Below the pieces are notes generated by a model that saw only the letters and a program-made list of their open reading frames with translations, did no database searches and had not been told where the DNA came from. A program made the translations under genes and the position numbers. Positions 32,905 through 47,900 of a DNA stretch of 64,000 nt are shown piece by piece; the first letter of the stretch is position 1; each line of letters begins with the position of its first letter. Origin of the DNA: Typha latifolia (taxonomy: Eukaryota; Streptophyta; Magnoliopsida; Poales; Typhaceae); NCBI GenBank assembly GCA_019914945.1, contig CM034108.1, positions 1,746,001-1,810,000 of the forward strand, written 5' to 3'.

Positions 32905-35900
32905 CTACCTCCTCCATTTCGTCATCTTCATTGACATTACTTTCCTTTTCTTGTGCTCACGATGCTTCGCGGATATGCGCAACTTCCTCTTAGCATAGCG
33001 CATAGGGTTGACGACCGCAAGAACCTTCTGCACTTGCTTTCTACTCTCCCTCCTGTGCTTGAGGTTCTTCCTGATCTGGTTGTAAACTTGCACGAAATTA
33101 TCCACTCCTATTACATCCCTTATACTGTCACGGACCTCGTCAGCTAATTGCTTAATTTCATCTGAAGACGAGAGAAAAAAAAAAGAACAAAAAATTTAAA
33201 TAATAATATAAATGTAGAACTAGATATTTAACTATGTTAATGAAAATGGAAGTCTGTTCATCTAAGTTGTGTGCCTGTCACACAAATAATCTGTCGAAGT
33301 TACACTACACTTTGGTGTATAGCAAATTTTAGTATGTCAAGTTTCAACAATAGATATTTAGCATTTCAGGAGTGATGAACTCACCACTAATGACCTTCCC
33401 AGCAAATCCTTCGCATACTTTATACAATGGAAGCAGCAAATGAACTGCATAGGCAAGGGACCCGCCAGAACCAATTTGTGACGAAATCAATCTGAAGCAA
33501 CTAAAGATGATCTTCATCTGCAGGCATCACAGAAGATATCATTGTAGTGCTACATGTCAAACGTCTCAAGTATAGTCTCACCATTACAGAGAAAAAAAAT
33601 ATTATCATCATCAGATCCATATCTGGACAGCAGTTAGAAATAGAGAAATAGATGGTAAAATATGATGTTTACCTGGACATCTTCCATATCCATTGCAATT
33701 TTTCCCATCCTCTTAAGTAGAGGAGCAACTAGCAAGGATTGGAGGTCTTCACTGGTGTCGTAGTTAGGTTGATCCTTTTGGACCGAAGACACACTTCTGC
33801 TGGTCGTAGAGAGTAGGAACTTATTCTTTGCTTTTCTTGAACCAAGCAATTCAAAGCTCTCGATGTAGCAGCCTTGTTCAGCAGAACTAAGAGTAGACCA
33901 AAACTGATCCAACGCTGATATTTGTCTCTGTTTACAGAAAGAATGCAAGCCACAAACTGAAAATACAAGATTTTGAACAATGAGATTGTTTGCTGCATCA
34001 TCACTGAGATCTCTTTTGAGCTGGTTCATGAAAGAAACAGCAATTACAAAAAGTCTACTCGGATCGACAAGTGAGAAAGAGTCAATCCTCAACTTCTCAT
34101 TATCACTTCTTCTAGCTTCTGAAACCCCAGTAAAATATAAGGCCACAAGCCGGCTTGAGATATTTCGCAACCATATGTGTGGATGCCGCAATAACTTACA
34201 AATCAATACCCATACATCCTGGGGATATGAAGAGAAGATCAAATAAGTATGTGTATATGGATATAGCTAAATAGTCCTTTGAGAATTGGCATTTGGCAAG
34301 TTAAGTAACTATGCATCAAAACTGACGATCAGCACAGTTCATTGCGATCCTATACCGTCTAAAACACCCTTCAAGCAAACATGGAAATGCTCTACTTCAA
34401 TATGATGAGCAGTTTCACAACAAAAATAGAACTCTCTCTTGTTTAGGCCTCTTACCTAATGACTTGGATTTTAACATCGGGAATTGTCAAATATGCAAAC
34501 ATTAAGAATGATGCAAACCTTCTATTCAGATATCTCATCAGATAATTCATGGAGTGAGCATTGCTTGTTCCTTAAGGACAACCAAGCTGTCATTATAAAT
34601 ATGCGAAAGAAGGACCAGACCAAGCTGGTCCTTATAAATATGTGAAAGAAGGGCCAGGTCTTTCTGGGAACAGAAAAAGGTATGAATTGTACAGGCAGGG
34701 CACAAACAGGGCACAAACACTATGAAGTCTCAGAAGATGCTACGAGCAACTAACTAGTGTAACTAAACCTCATACTTCTCAAATCCCTATCATAAGCATG
34801 CACAGACAGTCGCCAACTGCACATCCCTGCAACCAACATTATCACACTTAATTTTCTGACATCACCTCAGCAACCATTTCAAATCCATGCCCATATCCTC
34901 CACACCATGTGCGACCCATTCCTTCCACCCAATCTTGCCATATTTTCCATAAGCCTCCCACAATTCTAAGGCACAGCCCCCTATGATAGCCATCAAGCAT
35001 ATACCTTCAATTCTTCTACCTCATAACAAAATCTACCTCAGAAAATTACCTTTCCTGTCATTCAACTGTAATTGCGATATTTGAAAGCTTGAGCTGAACC
35101 TAATCAACTCTTACAGAAATACACCTACATTGTGTATGAAGCCAAGGCTGGCAGTGAAGTACTGACTATTTGAAAGTTGACAACTTTACATCATGCAGAC
35201 CAGTCATAATGTACCATGATGCCATGCATTTGATTCGATGTTCAAAACATTAGACTCCAGTATATGGTTTATCAATACTAAAAGACATGATTCATACCTC
35301 AATGTTCCGCTTGAAATACTGCTCTGGGAAGTGAAACAATATCTTCTCCAGCATAACGAGTGAGTAATAAGCCTCCTTCCAAAATGGAGTTCCAGCTTCA
35401 TTTGAAAAGTCTTCTACATTGCCAGCAGCAAGAGTAGAAGCTTCCAGAATACGTTTTGCAACTATTAATATATTATCCATATATTTAAGGAAGCCTTTTT
35501 TAAGAACTTCAACCAGTAATCCAAGGACCTGCTCACCATATGCAATAGCAGTTGCTATAAACATCACACAGTAAAATGAAAAGAAAAAAAAATTACAAAT
35601 TAACATAAGGAAATATAGAACTCTCTACGACTTTGCACAGCTCTGACTATATTGCATAACTCAATGCATGTCTAGGCACAATGCATGATTATGGCATTAC
35701 ATCTCTAAATAAAAACCTTTATATACGACTTTCAGACTGATGCGCGTCTGACCAGCATTATATGCATACAAACTCAACGTAAATGAATGATACATGAGTA
35801 TTCCAAGAAATTTGATCATGGTGAGTGGTCAAGACAAGCAGTATAGAAAATATTTGGCATACATGCAACAGATTGTACATTGTTATTGAACAAAATATTT

Positions 35901-38900
35901 GAACCACATATATCATAGCCAAAAAATGGTTCTAATTCTTGATCCAACAAAAGCTGCTATGGTACTCCGCCAGCTTCTCAATCCAAGGATATGGCCTTCA
36001 TCTTTGAAAAAATCAAGGACAAAATTTTCATTACTTCCTGAAGAACAGAACTTAACTATGCACGAAGCACATTAAAAAATGAATAACTCCTAACCAACCA
36101 CAAAAATTTAGAAGGGTTTGGGTTTGTGGGAGTATTAAAATTTAAATATGCATGATCCATCTAAAATAAATTCTATAATAATGAAAAAGGGTTAAGAAGC
36201 CAGCTTCTACTTCTCTATAGACCAAACCAGAGAATAAACAAATAATTCTCAAGTTGGCAATGATGTATATGGAAAACGTCTGAGGCAAAGGTTTGGTAGT
36301 AGTTGGCAAGGGGGGAGGAAACAAGTGCTTAACATGCATGAGATTAAAATTTACTAGTGGCAAGGGAGAATGTTGAAGAGCAGGATGTGCTCTGTTGTGA
36401 TCATTGCTCAATGAGATTCGCAGACGTGCAAAAGAAAATATAAAAAAATGATTGTGAAAAACAGAAGGATGGCAACTTTTCCAAGTAACTGTACAAAACG
36501 AATTTAACCAAGTACATAAAACAATAGAAAGCTATAACAAAAATAAATTTTGAAAAGACATGGGATCACATACCTGAGCTGCAGCACTCCATAAATGTTG
36601 CTTGTCACCCATGTACCAAGAAAGACTATAGTCTATAATGGGATGCAATGAATGCTGACTTACTCGACCTATTAACACTTTTATTACAGAGGCAACCATA
36701 GAACAGACTTTATGTTCATGATCATTGGCTAAAGCAACGACAAGATGGAGGAAAAATGTTTGAGCCTGACTATCAACGACACTTTTAGGAAATTTGATCA
36801 GGATAGCATGGAGCATCTCAAGCACAGCTTCTCTTCCAGATGAATGTTCATAGCTGCAAATAAAAAAGGTTGGAAAACTTAGTTTATGAGAAAGCATTGG
36901 TACTTTCGGTGAGCATGTCAAGTACTTGCCTCAAATTTGTAAGTAAAAAATCTAGATGCTGCTGTAAGCGTTTGTCAGAAAGACGATAATCCAGAAGAAA
37001 CTGCAGTAGAATTTGGCTGCACTTCTTGCGTATAGGTTCTGACTGACTTGTTACCATCAATTCTGCAACTCTCATCACAATATCATAGATCTCATGGACC
37101 ACCAGCTTTCTGCTAACTATCGACTTCAAAAGGGACAAGGCAATAGGTGAAGGATTAGTTTGTAAATCAATAAAAATTGGGAAGTGAATAAGCATGTAAA
37201 GCTGATCATTTGAAAGTGAAATCCTGCAGCTTTGTAGTAAAAGTATTAGGAGTCTTAGGCAGGATTGCATCAAAAGACTATTTGTTTTTCCAGATTTCTG
37301 GGCAATGTCCAGAAGCAAAATCTTGATCTTATCGGCCTGGGTTTCTAGGGATGGCAATGGCAGCCCTATCAATGGACCAAGACATCTAAAAGCAGCTGAG
37401 AGGACATCTTCATACTTGGAATTCAGGCACCCTCCCAAAAGTTCTACAAACGGATCTAACAGTGATAACAACTGTTCATCCTTCTTATCCAACTTCATTT
37501 TCTTCAAGCGATTGAGCAATAAACCAAGTGAGAACTTCGTAATTACATGAGCATTTTGTGATCCACTCCCATTAGCATCCCAAAAGTTTCTTCGATTAAC
37601 TTTCTGAACAGAATTCTGATTAGTTCCAATCATGGATGCCTCTTTGTTATTCAAACTAACTTTCACAGTTGTATCTTCAATGAGCCCGTAGACAAACACA
37701 AACAATTCTGAATGTTCTGCAGATGGGTTACATTCGATCCCTAAAGCTATATAATGTAACATCATTTCAATTTTTGTCTTCATCTTTGGTGTAAGATGTT
37801 TCTGAAGATGTGTATTGATGGGAGAAAGCAACTTTGGTGCATGTGTTCTGAAGGTAATGCTTTCAGCAACTAATTTCAAAGTGTCAAAAGACTTGTTTTT
37901 CCTAGTCTCTTTCATTTTGGAAGCAATTTTATCAACTTCTTTCTCCTCACCGACATCTCCAAGAATGTCACTCTCAATTACAGAGAGAAGCTCCTCCAAA
38001 CAATAGTCAAGCTTACCAGTGGTGGCATGTGGAAGAGTCTTTGATAATATGAAATTAACAGTATAACCCAAGACATGTAACTCATAGCCTCTTTTCAGTA
38101 TAGCTTGCAAAATTTTGACTATAAATTGCAAGTATTCCAGTCCCAGCTCCTTCAGGCACGCAGCCAAACAAGACCTGGCATCACCACGTATACTTTCCAG
38201 ACGATTCTTCAAGAAGCTACAAACATGATGTACAACGGTTGAAAGCTGTGATTCCATAACTTCCACCGGTAATAATTTCAGCAATTTGAGGGCCACAAGA
38301 CTAATGCTGACATTGACTTTCTCAGAATCCGATTCTGATGCCACCAACTTTTGAACCTGTGGAAGGACTACCTTTTGCAGGTATTGCTGTTTTTCAGATG
38401 GGACAATTTGTGAAGAAGAATTGCACAGAGATACATCATCAGAAACACAAGCATCATCTCCAACAGCTTTCACAGCATTGCTGGAATGCATGTCAAAGAA
38501 ATGGAACACATCTAAGATGGCACATATCAGTCGCAACAAGATTTTTCGTTTGTCTGGCTTAATGGTCAGCTCACGGAAGGATCTCATTAAGATGGTACGA
38601 TAGGACTCCCATTGCACCTGACTTGCTATAGAAGCAAGGGTCTCCACACATGCATTCCTTAGATGCTCTCCCTTCCCATCTTTCACATCAAACAACATAT
38701 TAAAGAATAGTTGAACAAAGATTTTCATAGTCACATCCTGCAATATAGTGAAACAGTCAATTTCGGTATGACATGACGAGAAATGAAGGTTGAAAAAAAA
38801 ACCACTGTATCTAGCAACAACAACAACAACAAGACATCAATGCAACTAGTTTGGGGTCAGTCATATGAGTCCAGCTCTATTTAGTGTAAGGTTCTATATT

Positions 38901-41900
38901 TAAATTAAGTGCTTCCATGTTCTTTCTCCCTACTTCCTCCAATGGCATCCCCTCCCTCTCAACATGCAATGTCCCTATTTTGCAAAGAACAAAAATAAAG
39001 CATTTATTTAACCAAACAGTTTATCCTGCTGCAGAATGCCAAAATATCCTCTCTTTTTTCATTGCATGGGGCATTATGTCACAGCCTGTGTGCAATTCAT
39101 AGGGTAAGAAACACTTTCACAATCTTTACGCCAGATCTACAACCTCTAGCATACACTGAGGGATTACAATAAAGAGATCAATCACATCACAACAATGTAT
39201 GATCTTAAAATAGTTCACTACTCGGTCAAAATCTTTTATTTATTAACAAATGTTAAGGAATCTTTCACAAGTTGTAGAAGAAGAAGAAGAAGAAGAAGAA
39301 TATTTTAATATTCAGAAAATGTTTTCCTTGATAATCTTGACTATTTACCTCAGAGAGTTGACCAGAACTAATTGCATTTCTGAAGCGTGACAGTGCTCTT
39401 GTTCTTCTATGAATCTGCACCGTGAATGAGAATTACAAATGAAACCTCATTATGATTAATGAAAGTACTCAAGAAAACTTACCTGCAGATGAAGAATGTT
39501 ATTGAAAAAATCCACTTCGGGATCCTCACTACAGAGAGATCTGAATGAAGTTAGAGAGGGATGTTGAAGGCTATAAACCATATTTCGTAGCAAAGCAATC
39601 CATTCCTGAAGAGTGAACCCACTAAATAATTAGATAACAGAATGCTGTAAGCTTATTCAAGCCTATTATTTAGTATTTTTGAAAAAAAGAACAAAAGCAA
39701 AAAGGGCAATAGTAATGCATACTTTTTGAATTGATATATCCTTCTTCATTGCTTCTCCCATGTTCTGTAAATAGGTTTTCTCTACTATTCGGTGAATGCA
39801 GGTTTTTGTCCAAGTGCCAATATTATCTTCTGCAGATTTTAAATCCGTACTGATTTTACTCGATCCATCATGTAACAGCATATCTGGGACAGATGAAACA
39901 AACTCCAAGAATGTTTGTAATGCCCTTGATGCACTTTGCCGAAAGATCAACTCTCCAGATGACATGTCATAGACACAATGAGATAATATTGCAACAGCAT
40001 GCTCTTCTTTCATTTGAGAAAATAGGTCTCTATTTATTGCATCATATGCTTTAATTCTTGTGTCATAATCTACTTCACCAAGTTCTTGGGCAGAAACTGC
40101 ATTCAGTTCTCGTAAAAGTCTAGCCTGTGACGAAGATCAGTAACTATTTTAAAAATATCAAAGAATCACTTAGAAGGATATGAGAAAAGTAACAGAAAAT
40201 GACCCATATATATTATAATCAATACCAGTAAAACTAATGAAGGATCACGTGATGCGAGATTGTCAAGAATGTCACAAACGCACAACCGCAAATCAGATCC
40301 AGCAGTAACAAGCAGTGGTTGGATTGCACTCAGAATTTTCCCAGTTGCATCAAAATCTAAAATTGGGACTATTTCTTTAACAACAAGGAATCCTTCCAGC
40401 TGCTCATCTATAGATTTGAAACCAGAGGAAACAGGACACAAACATTAATCATGACTAATCACAATGCATAGATCACATAAATTAGACCTCCATGTAACAT
40501 CAAACTTGCAATTTTTCAAATAGCAACACTTCATGACAAATCTTATTCATCCAACTTAGCATAAAGATGGAAGCAAATAGGAAATACCAGAATTCACATC
40601 TTTCTTCCTGAAAAATGGAAGCAATATATCTACAAAACATGCTGCTGCCTTGGGGTCCTTGATGTACTTCACCAACAGTTTAAATATTCTCAGTTCTCTT
40701 TGCCCAGGCCAAATGGTAAATTTCCTGTCAACACCACCAACTATATGTAAATGAACTGAAAATGTTGAAGGCAACATTGAAGCAGAAGCAGAATTTTGTA
40801 ATGATAATCTTAGCAGAAGATGTCATTTTGAAGCCATATATTCATGCCACTGCACATAATAAAGGGTATTTCATCCATCTCAACTCTTTTCCTCATAAAC
40901 ACTTGAAACTTTTCATATTAGTACTTATTCACTAATATGAAAAGTTAGTATCAAAACTTAAATTCTTGTTAGTATGGTTTTCAAACATAAGATGCTCAAT
41001 TAGATTTTTCTCAAGGTTGAAATCCAATTCATCCAAGAATTGACAGCATTTTCACATTTCACATGTGCCACCAAAGTAGTAAAAAGTAGATAGACAACTG
41101 TTACCCAAGGTAATAGAGCTTTCTAAGTGTATGATAACAGACTTATTCACTTAAGTACCAAGCAAAAGAGAACATGGACTAGGTAATACTTCAAACTCGA
41201 TGAGTGAGCTTTATCTCCATAACATTAACTTAGAAAACTTGAGTGACCATAAAACTGAAAATTCACCAATGTGCACTCAAAAGTTATGTGTAGTACATAG
41301 GGGTGAAAACTGGTCGGATTAACTCCGACCCGACCCGCTATCCGACCCAATTCAGATCGGATTCGGATAAAAAATTTCTATCCGATTCGGATACGGATTC
41401 GGATACGGGTCGGATATATTTTTTGGATTCGGATTCGGATATCAGATATCGGATATCCATTTACCCGCATATTTTTTTAAATGATTTACAGTTTTTAATT
41501 TGCTTATTTAAATAGTAAATATTAATATTGTTACTAATAATACGTTATATATTATTTATAGAGATTAATTTCTATAATTTTATAAATTTGACATACAAAA
41601 AAATTATTTGTTGTAAAACTCTTAATAATTTTGTGTTAATTATATCTAAATAAAATATTATAATTATTTTAAATTCAATCAATATCCGTTTAAAATCCGA
41701 TCCTCTATCCGAAAATTATCCGTATCCGTTTAGTTAAGATATGGTTTTAAATTTTGTTATCCGTCCAATATCTATATCCGAACTAAAAATATGGATCCGG
41801 ATATGGGTTGAGCACTATCCGATCCGTATCCGATCCGTTTTCACCCCTAGTAGTACACCACTACAAACAATATAATATGGTATTACATTGGGGAAGAACT

Positions 41901-44900
41901 GCACCACGAAAAAAAAGATACTCTAAACAATCTAAATAAAAGCATTTACCTGTGAAACTCTTTGCGGGACTGAAAAAGATCGTGGAAACTCTGAATAAGA
42001 ACCTCCATATGAGGCTCTAAAACTCTTTTTAGCAAGTCATTTCCTTGATGGTCCACATCATTATCTAACTTCAACAAATTCTCAATGAAAGTGAGCACAC
42101 AAGATATGATAGCATCAGATGCAGTCTTCACAGTCAAAATTGAGAAAATCGTGGGGATAAGGTTAGTCTGCCTCCCCAAAAGTGAAACTAATACTGGGTT
42201 CTGGCTCATTGCAACGAAGCATAAAAAAAGTGAACTTGGCTTTTCACTACTGGAACCCTCCTGCTTAAAGCTGTCAATTAGAGGCTTGACAGACGTGAAA
42301 AAGATGCCCCAGAAGTTCGAGCTGAAGTCATGACCCTCATACTTACATAGTGCAAAATAAATAATTTTCAGGCATAGGGACCGCAAGTCCTTGAACTGAT
42401 TAATCGAGATATTCATCTGCACAACAGGAAGTTTCAATTCATACTTGAGGGATAGATGCTCATAAGTGCAGTTCAGAAGTAAAGAGATGTCACACAAACT
42501 TGCTAAAGAAATGGAGCAGTAAAACCAGTGATATTGTGCAAACTATCTAAAAATGCATGGAACATATTATATCTATAACCAAGAAAAAAATTAGGCCTGC
42601 AACAGATATGTTAAAAAATTATATAAGAACAAAGTCCAGAAGCTGAAAGATCGGGATACAGATTAGAAAAGCACATTGCATCTCAATTAGTTGAGTGGGA
42701 GACAAGCTAACAAACATAAAATATCAAGGACATACTTGCTTACAAGAGATTTTAATTTTCTAAAGTTTGTTACATTTGTCAATTGTTCAGACTTAAGAAA
42801 TATTGCATTCTCTAATGGACCATTAGAGCCAGGAAGCCTATTAATTACTTAAGGCACATCCATGACTATACTGATCAGTAATAATATTTCCGTTATTAAG
42901 ATGAACAAGCACATCAGGTTCAAGTAAGAAAAAAAGACATACCGCTATAGAATCTGGTGCCATGATATCTTTCTGATTGCCCTTCAATATTGCAGAAGAA
43001 TTATCTCCAGCAGGATGAGTATTTTCACAATTTTCACCCGCAAGGTTGCACATGCATCTTTCCAGCATTCGAACAACAATCATCAACAGAGGGTTAAGAA
43101 ATGGCTCGATGTGGATCACATCAAAAGTTTCTAGGATATCTTCAAGTACATGGAGAAATCCGTTTGAGTTTTTCAATGGAAGATTATCTACAGTAATTGA
43201 CAACGAAAGTTTCACAAGAACAGGCTCATCTGTGAAGTTTCCAGATAGGTTGTTAGACTGGGAATCAAAAACTTCAAATACAAGGGACCCAGGAAGTAAT
43301 GGCTTCAGCAGTAAACAGAAAAAGAGGTGGAGCTCATTGACATCAAACTGCAGAAAGAAACGAAGAATCGCCTTTCGATGGCTGACACCTGTGTGCTGAA
43401 AGAAATCGAAACATTTAAAAAAAAAAGATAGTTGTCTAATGAATAGGTTAAGAAACTACATTTGTATCAATTATGCATAGCAAATAACTCATCCGGCAAA
43501 GTGACAAAGATCCAAGTATCCAACCTTACGAGATCCAAGTGTTTTCAGCTTCCTAACTTTTGGTGTTAGCAATCGGACAATTAAAGGAACTAGATGGCCT
43601 CTATGTTCCTCCTGAATGGACTGGTGCTCTTGTGAGAAGGACCATGTGGTAAGTTCTTCCCGTAGGTTCTTTGAAACAACCAGATTCCTAAGATGCTGGT
43701 CATATGGGATCAAAAATCCATCTTTCCAGTTCAATAGGCAGTCCAGAACTTTCAGTTGTATTTCAGGATCGACTTCATCAAGAAGCCTACAAAGAAAAAC
43801 TTAATAAGCTACAATTTTCTGAAGTCCAACAAATATTTATAAGTATTTGCAAGCTTCAGAATCTATCAAAACTTCTAAACATTCAATTGGATTGACAAAC
43901 CTTTTAACTAGAACTTCCTTAAGAACTCTGCTTTGATATAAAGATCGAGCATCGTGCATTAGTTTCAACAAGTTCAACCATTCTTTGAGAATCATCCTCC
44001 AATCCTTTCCTTTACACTTATGGGTAGTATACAACCCAACACTATGAAATCATCAGCAAAGACATTTATTAAGATCAACCATTGAAATAGGAAGTTCTTC
44101 AATCCGGAGGAAAAGAACAAACAAGGTACCTTACACACTTGTCATCATTGTAACCCATAAAATTTAAGAACAGTGGTATAAGCTGTCGAGAGCGAGATTC
44201 TGCAATGTGAGATATCTTTTGAAGTGCTTGAAGCAGCAGAACAGTCACCGTCATGCACGGTGTGCAATCAAAATCAGGAGCAACATATAAGTTGAAGCAA
44301 TCAACAAGAGCTGAGGAAGAAAAAAAAAATGAGAACTATTTACTGCAAACATCAAATTGATTAAAAAAGAAATTGATGTCTGTATCCATTTTATCATCCT
44401 CTTACAAGACCGCAGAAAACTAAAAGATGATTTTCAGATTTCTTATCTAACTAAAACTTATGTCAAACATTTAAAAACAAAAACAAGTAAATGCATCTTG
44501 TACATGAGCAGCTTTCATCAATATGCCACTTCAAGGCAAGCAGGCTAAACTCGTAAAAAATGCACATGCATACACGCATAATGCACAATCCACCCACCAT
44601 GCATGCACAACTTGCACACAAGGAGAAAGGAAAGCATGTCTTGATGCATCACTCTCACAAAATGACAATAAACAAGTCACGAAGAGAGAAGAAGCAAGAA
44701 ATAGTTTGCAATTTCCCTTCGTCTGCCTTATTAGGCTGCATCTGAGCATAACTCTATCACATCCTCGTTTCGAGTGACAGGGACGGAAAGACCATAAATC
44801 CTGGAGAGCTCAATGAGGAAGGGATAATCAAGAGGAAATAAACAATGGAACTAGCAAGGTGACATTGATGCATGTATCTAAAATAGCATGGTTACTGGTT

Positions 44901-47900
44901 GAAGGAAGAAACAAAACCACAGATAAGATAGCTGGAAATTGCAACCTGCAAACTGAAACAGCAAGCAGCAGCGGTACAAGTTATCTCCAAAACCTAGATG
45001 AATCATGAATACATTCATGCATGAAATGCAAACTAAAGTCACATGGATGCACATAAACGACATTGTCATACATATAAAAGTAAAAATAAATTAAAGATAA
45101 ATATACAACGGGAACATAAAACACCTCAAAAGTCAAAACATGTGAGGGTAAATGTTGTTACTGGCACACTCAAGAATATAAGATAAAAAATTAAATACCG
45201 ATGGCCATGAGAAGCTTCTATTTAGTTGGCTAGCATGAAGAGGATCTTTTTGCAAATAACTATTCATGCCATGCAGGAATAAAATCTAAAAATACCACAA
45301 AAAAAAACAAGAGTATAACATGTCTATTCACTAGAGGTCACAGGTACAAATCTAACTAGTAGAGTTTAATATGGTCATACTAAGTGGTTGAGGGCTTCCA
45401 CTATTGAGAGTCAGCAACTGATCTCCAAAGGATAAAGATTTTGCCTGATGAGTTCCAAGATACGAGACAAACATATCCCACACAAGATCCTTGTAATTGC
45501 TGATCAGAATAGCCAAACATTCCAGTGCAGGCTGCCACAGATAGCTAAATCGATTGTATAATATGCCAAGAATCCCATTCAACAGAAGAGGTATGTAGTC
45601 ATCATTGATTTTTCCGGAAGAAAGACTCATCTGTATCCTCGAAATTAAGATAATAATCTTCCGACCGGTCGCGATTGAAAGAGGACTTGTCTCAACAGAG
45701 AGAAGAAGCTCAATGACCTGATTATCAGACGCTAGTTAAATAAAGTAATCAATTATCTGAACCAATTAAGCACAAAATGTTTAGAAAGAAAGTACATACA
45801 TTAGTGCATTTAATATCTTCATTCCCTGATACAGACTCATCTATTTTTAATCTCTTATTTGGGCGCTCGTCACATGCACGTAGCTGTTGATCTAATAATG
45901 AATAATAAGATAAAATTCTCAATGTTGATACGCGAACTGCCTTATTTGAGATGCTTAAGTTATTGGCAAAAGTGCAGAACACATTTGCAGCACTCTCAGC
46001 ATCGAAATCATGTACCCTTCTCTGAGAAGAATATGCTTCATCAGGGCACCTCCCACTGTATCTAGAAAAAGATGCAAATTCTTACTTCCAATATAACATT
46101 ATTTATCAAAAATGAAGTATTTAAAATGAAAATAAAGAAAAAAAAACTGTCAGAAACACAGTTAACCGTACCCAAGCACAGTCTCCAGGAATTCAGCAAC
46201 AGCAGATAGAACTTGAGGAGATGTCTTGTGTCTCTTAGCAAGACTCAAGAAGAGACCGATTTCTGAATTTCCAGAATTGCGGACCAGTAAAAATTTACTG
46301 TAAGATGCTAATGCAGCACCAAGTAAACCATGCCAAGTGGATTTTGAAAGACCTCCCACACAATCTATAAAACAACCACAACCAGTAATTTACTGTCAAT
46401 AGTGCTATTTCCACAATGAAGTATAAAACATCAAATAAGGACAGGTGCATCTACCAGCCTCAGCATCAATAAATTGATCGATCTTGGCAATTAGAACTTT
46501 AACTGATGACAAGTTATCTTCCAAATTTGGAAAATGAGGATAGCAGTTAAGTACTCCCCACAGTATTGCAGGTTCCAATTCACTAAACAACTTGTCTGAT
46601 CGTCTGCTGCTTGCTGCTGTGTCATCCAATAACTTGACCCAAAGACAGAGTTTCATGTTACAATAATCAAAAAGTTTCTTCACCTTATCTTCTGACTCTC
46701 TGCTTACTCCATCAAAAGTAAACAGCTTATTTTGTTTGTCGAACAACTTCAACAGAATAAAAAGAGCTTCCTCAGGTGAATCTTCAATATAATCAGCAAT
46801 GACACTGCAAAAGTCAAAATTGCAACATTAATATCTATGAAAATGTGACGGCCTCAAAAGAATCAGCAAGACTTCTATCAGTCACCTTATTATACGGCTA
46901 CCAAAAATATGGGCAACTTGAGGATCTTTTACAAGAAGTTCCTTGATGAATGGGAGCAGGCTGAAAAGATGCATGACATCCCAGCCAAAATATAAGTAAC
47001 ATGAGAAAGAATCACTTAAAATTACAAAAGAGTACAGGATATGTTCCATCGTCAATCTATAGGAATTACCTTGGGCTTCTCAATCGGAACACAGGAGTGT
47101 ATAACTGAGATACTTGCACCAAATCACTGGTAAAAAGAGGGACATCCAGAAGGCAAAGCAACAACTGCAAAATCCTATTAAGAATTTCAGAAGACTGATT
47201 TTCCAACTCCATACCATTGGCTGGCATGATATATCTATCTACAAGTAGTTGAACAAGCTCGACTATTGTCACAACATCTGCAACATGCATAAAAGGAGGG
47301 TTTGAAAGCAAAGCAAAATTAGAAAAGCAAGGACAAAATAACACAAGGGGAAGAAACATCAAACAAATAGGTTAATGTTGACAAGCTTACCAAAAGTTTT
47401 TCTTTGATTGCTTTTATTGATAGCATCGATAAGAAGAACTAGCATGTGATTTAAATGTTCCACACACCCATCACTAATGCTCTTCTTTGTTTCCTCAGAC
47501 AAGCAAGTATACATCACTTTCAATTCCTTTTGGTCCACCTCACTGCAGAGTCTATCAAAAATTCCACTTATAACCTCAAGAACAGCAACAGAGCCTGCAA
47601 AAGATCAAAAACTAACTAAACCATTTCAAAAAAAAAAAGTAAGAAAGGGCCTAGCAGTCTGCCATTTTCCAGAGAAAAAGGATGTTTCCCATGATCTCGA
47701 AACTATTCTTTGTAAATTTTGCAACAAATAAGCAGTTTTACTTCGGATAAAACATCGTCACCCTTCTTTTAGTGTTCTTGCTGACTAAACACGATTATAT
47801 TATAACAAATTAGCAACCACTCTGTTTCTTGCTTGTTATCATTTTAGATGATTGTGCTGCTCCACTCATTCATTAGATAAACAATACCAATGCGGCTCCT

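Noticed and set aside
35529..35606. Extension of UTP20 exon 28 upstream through an open frame
   Set aside because: The longer reading does not join exon 27 in frame. The acceptor at 35530-35529 restores the conserved AAAQVLGLLVEVLKKGF.
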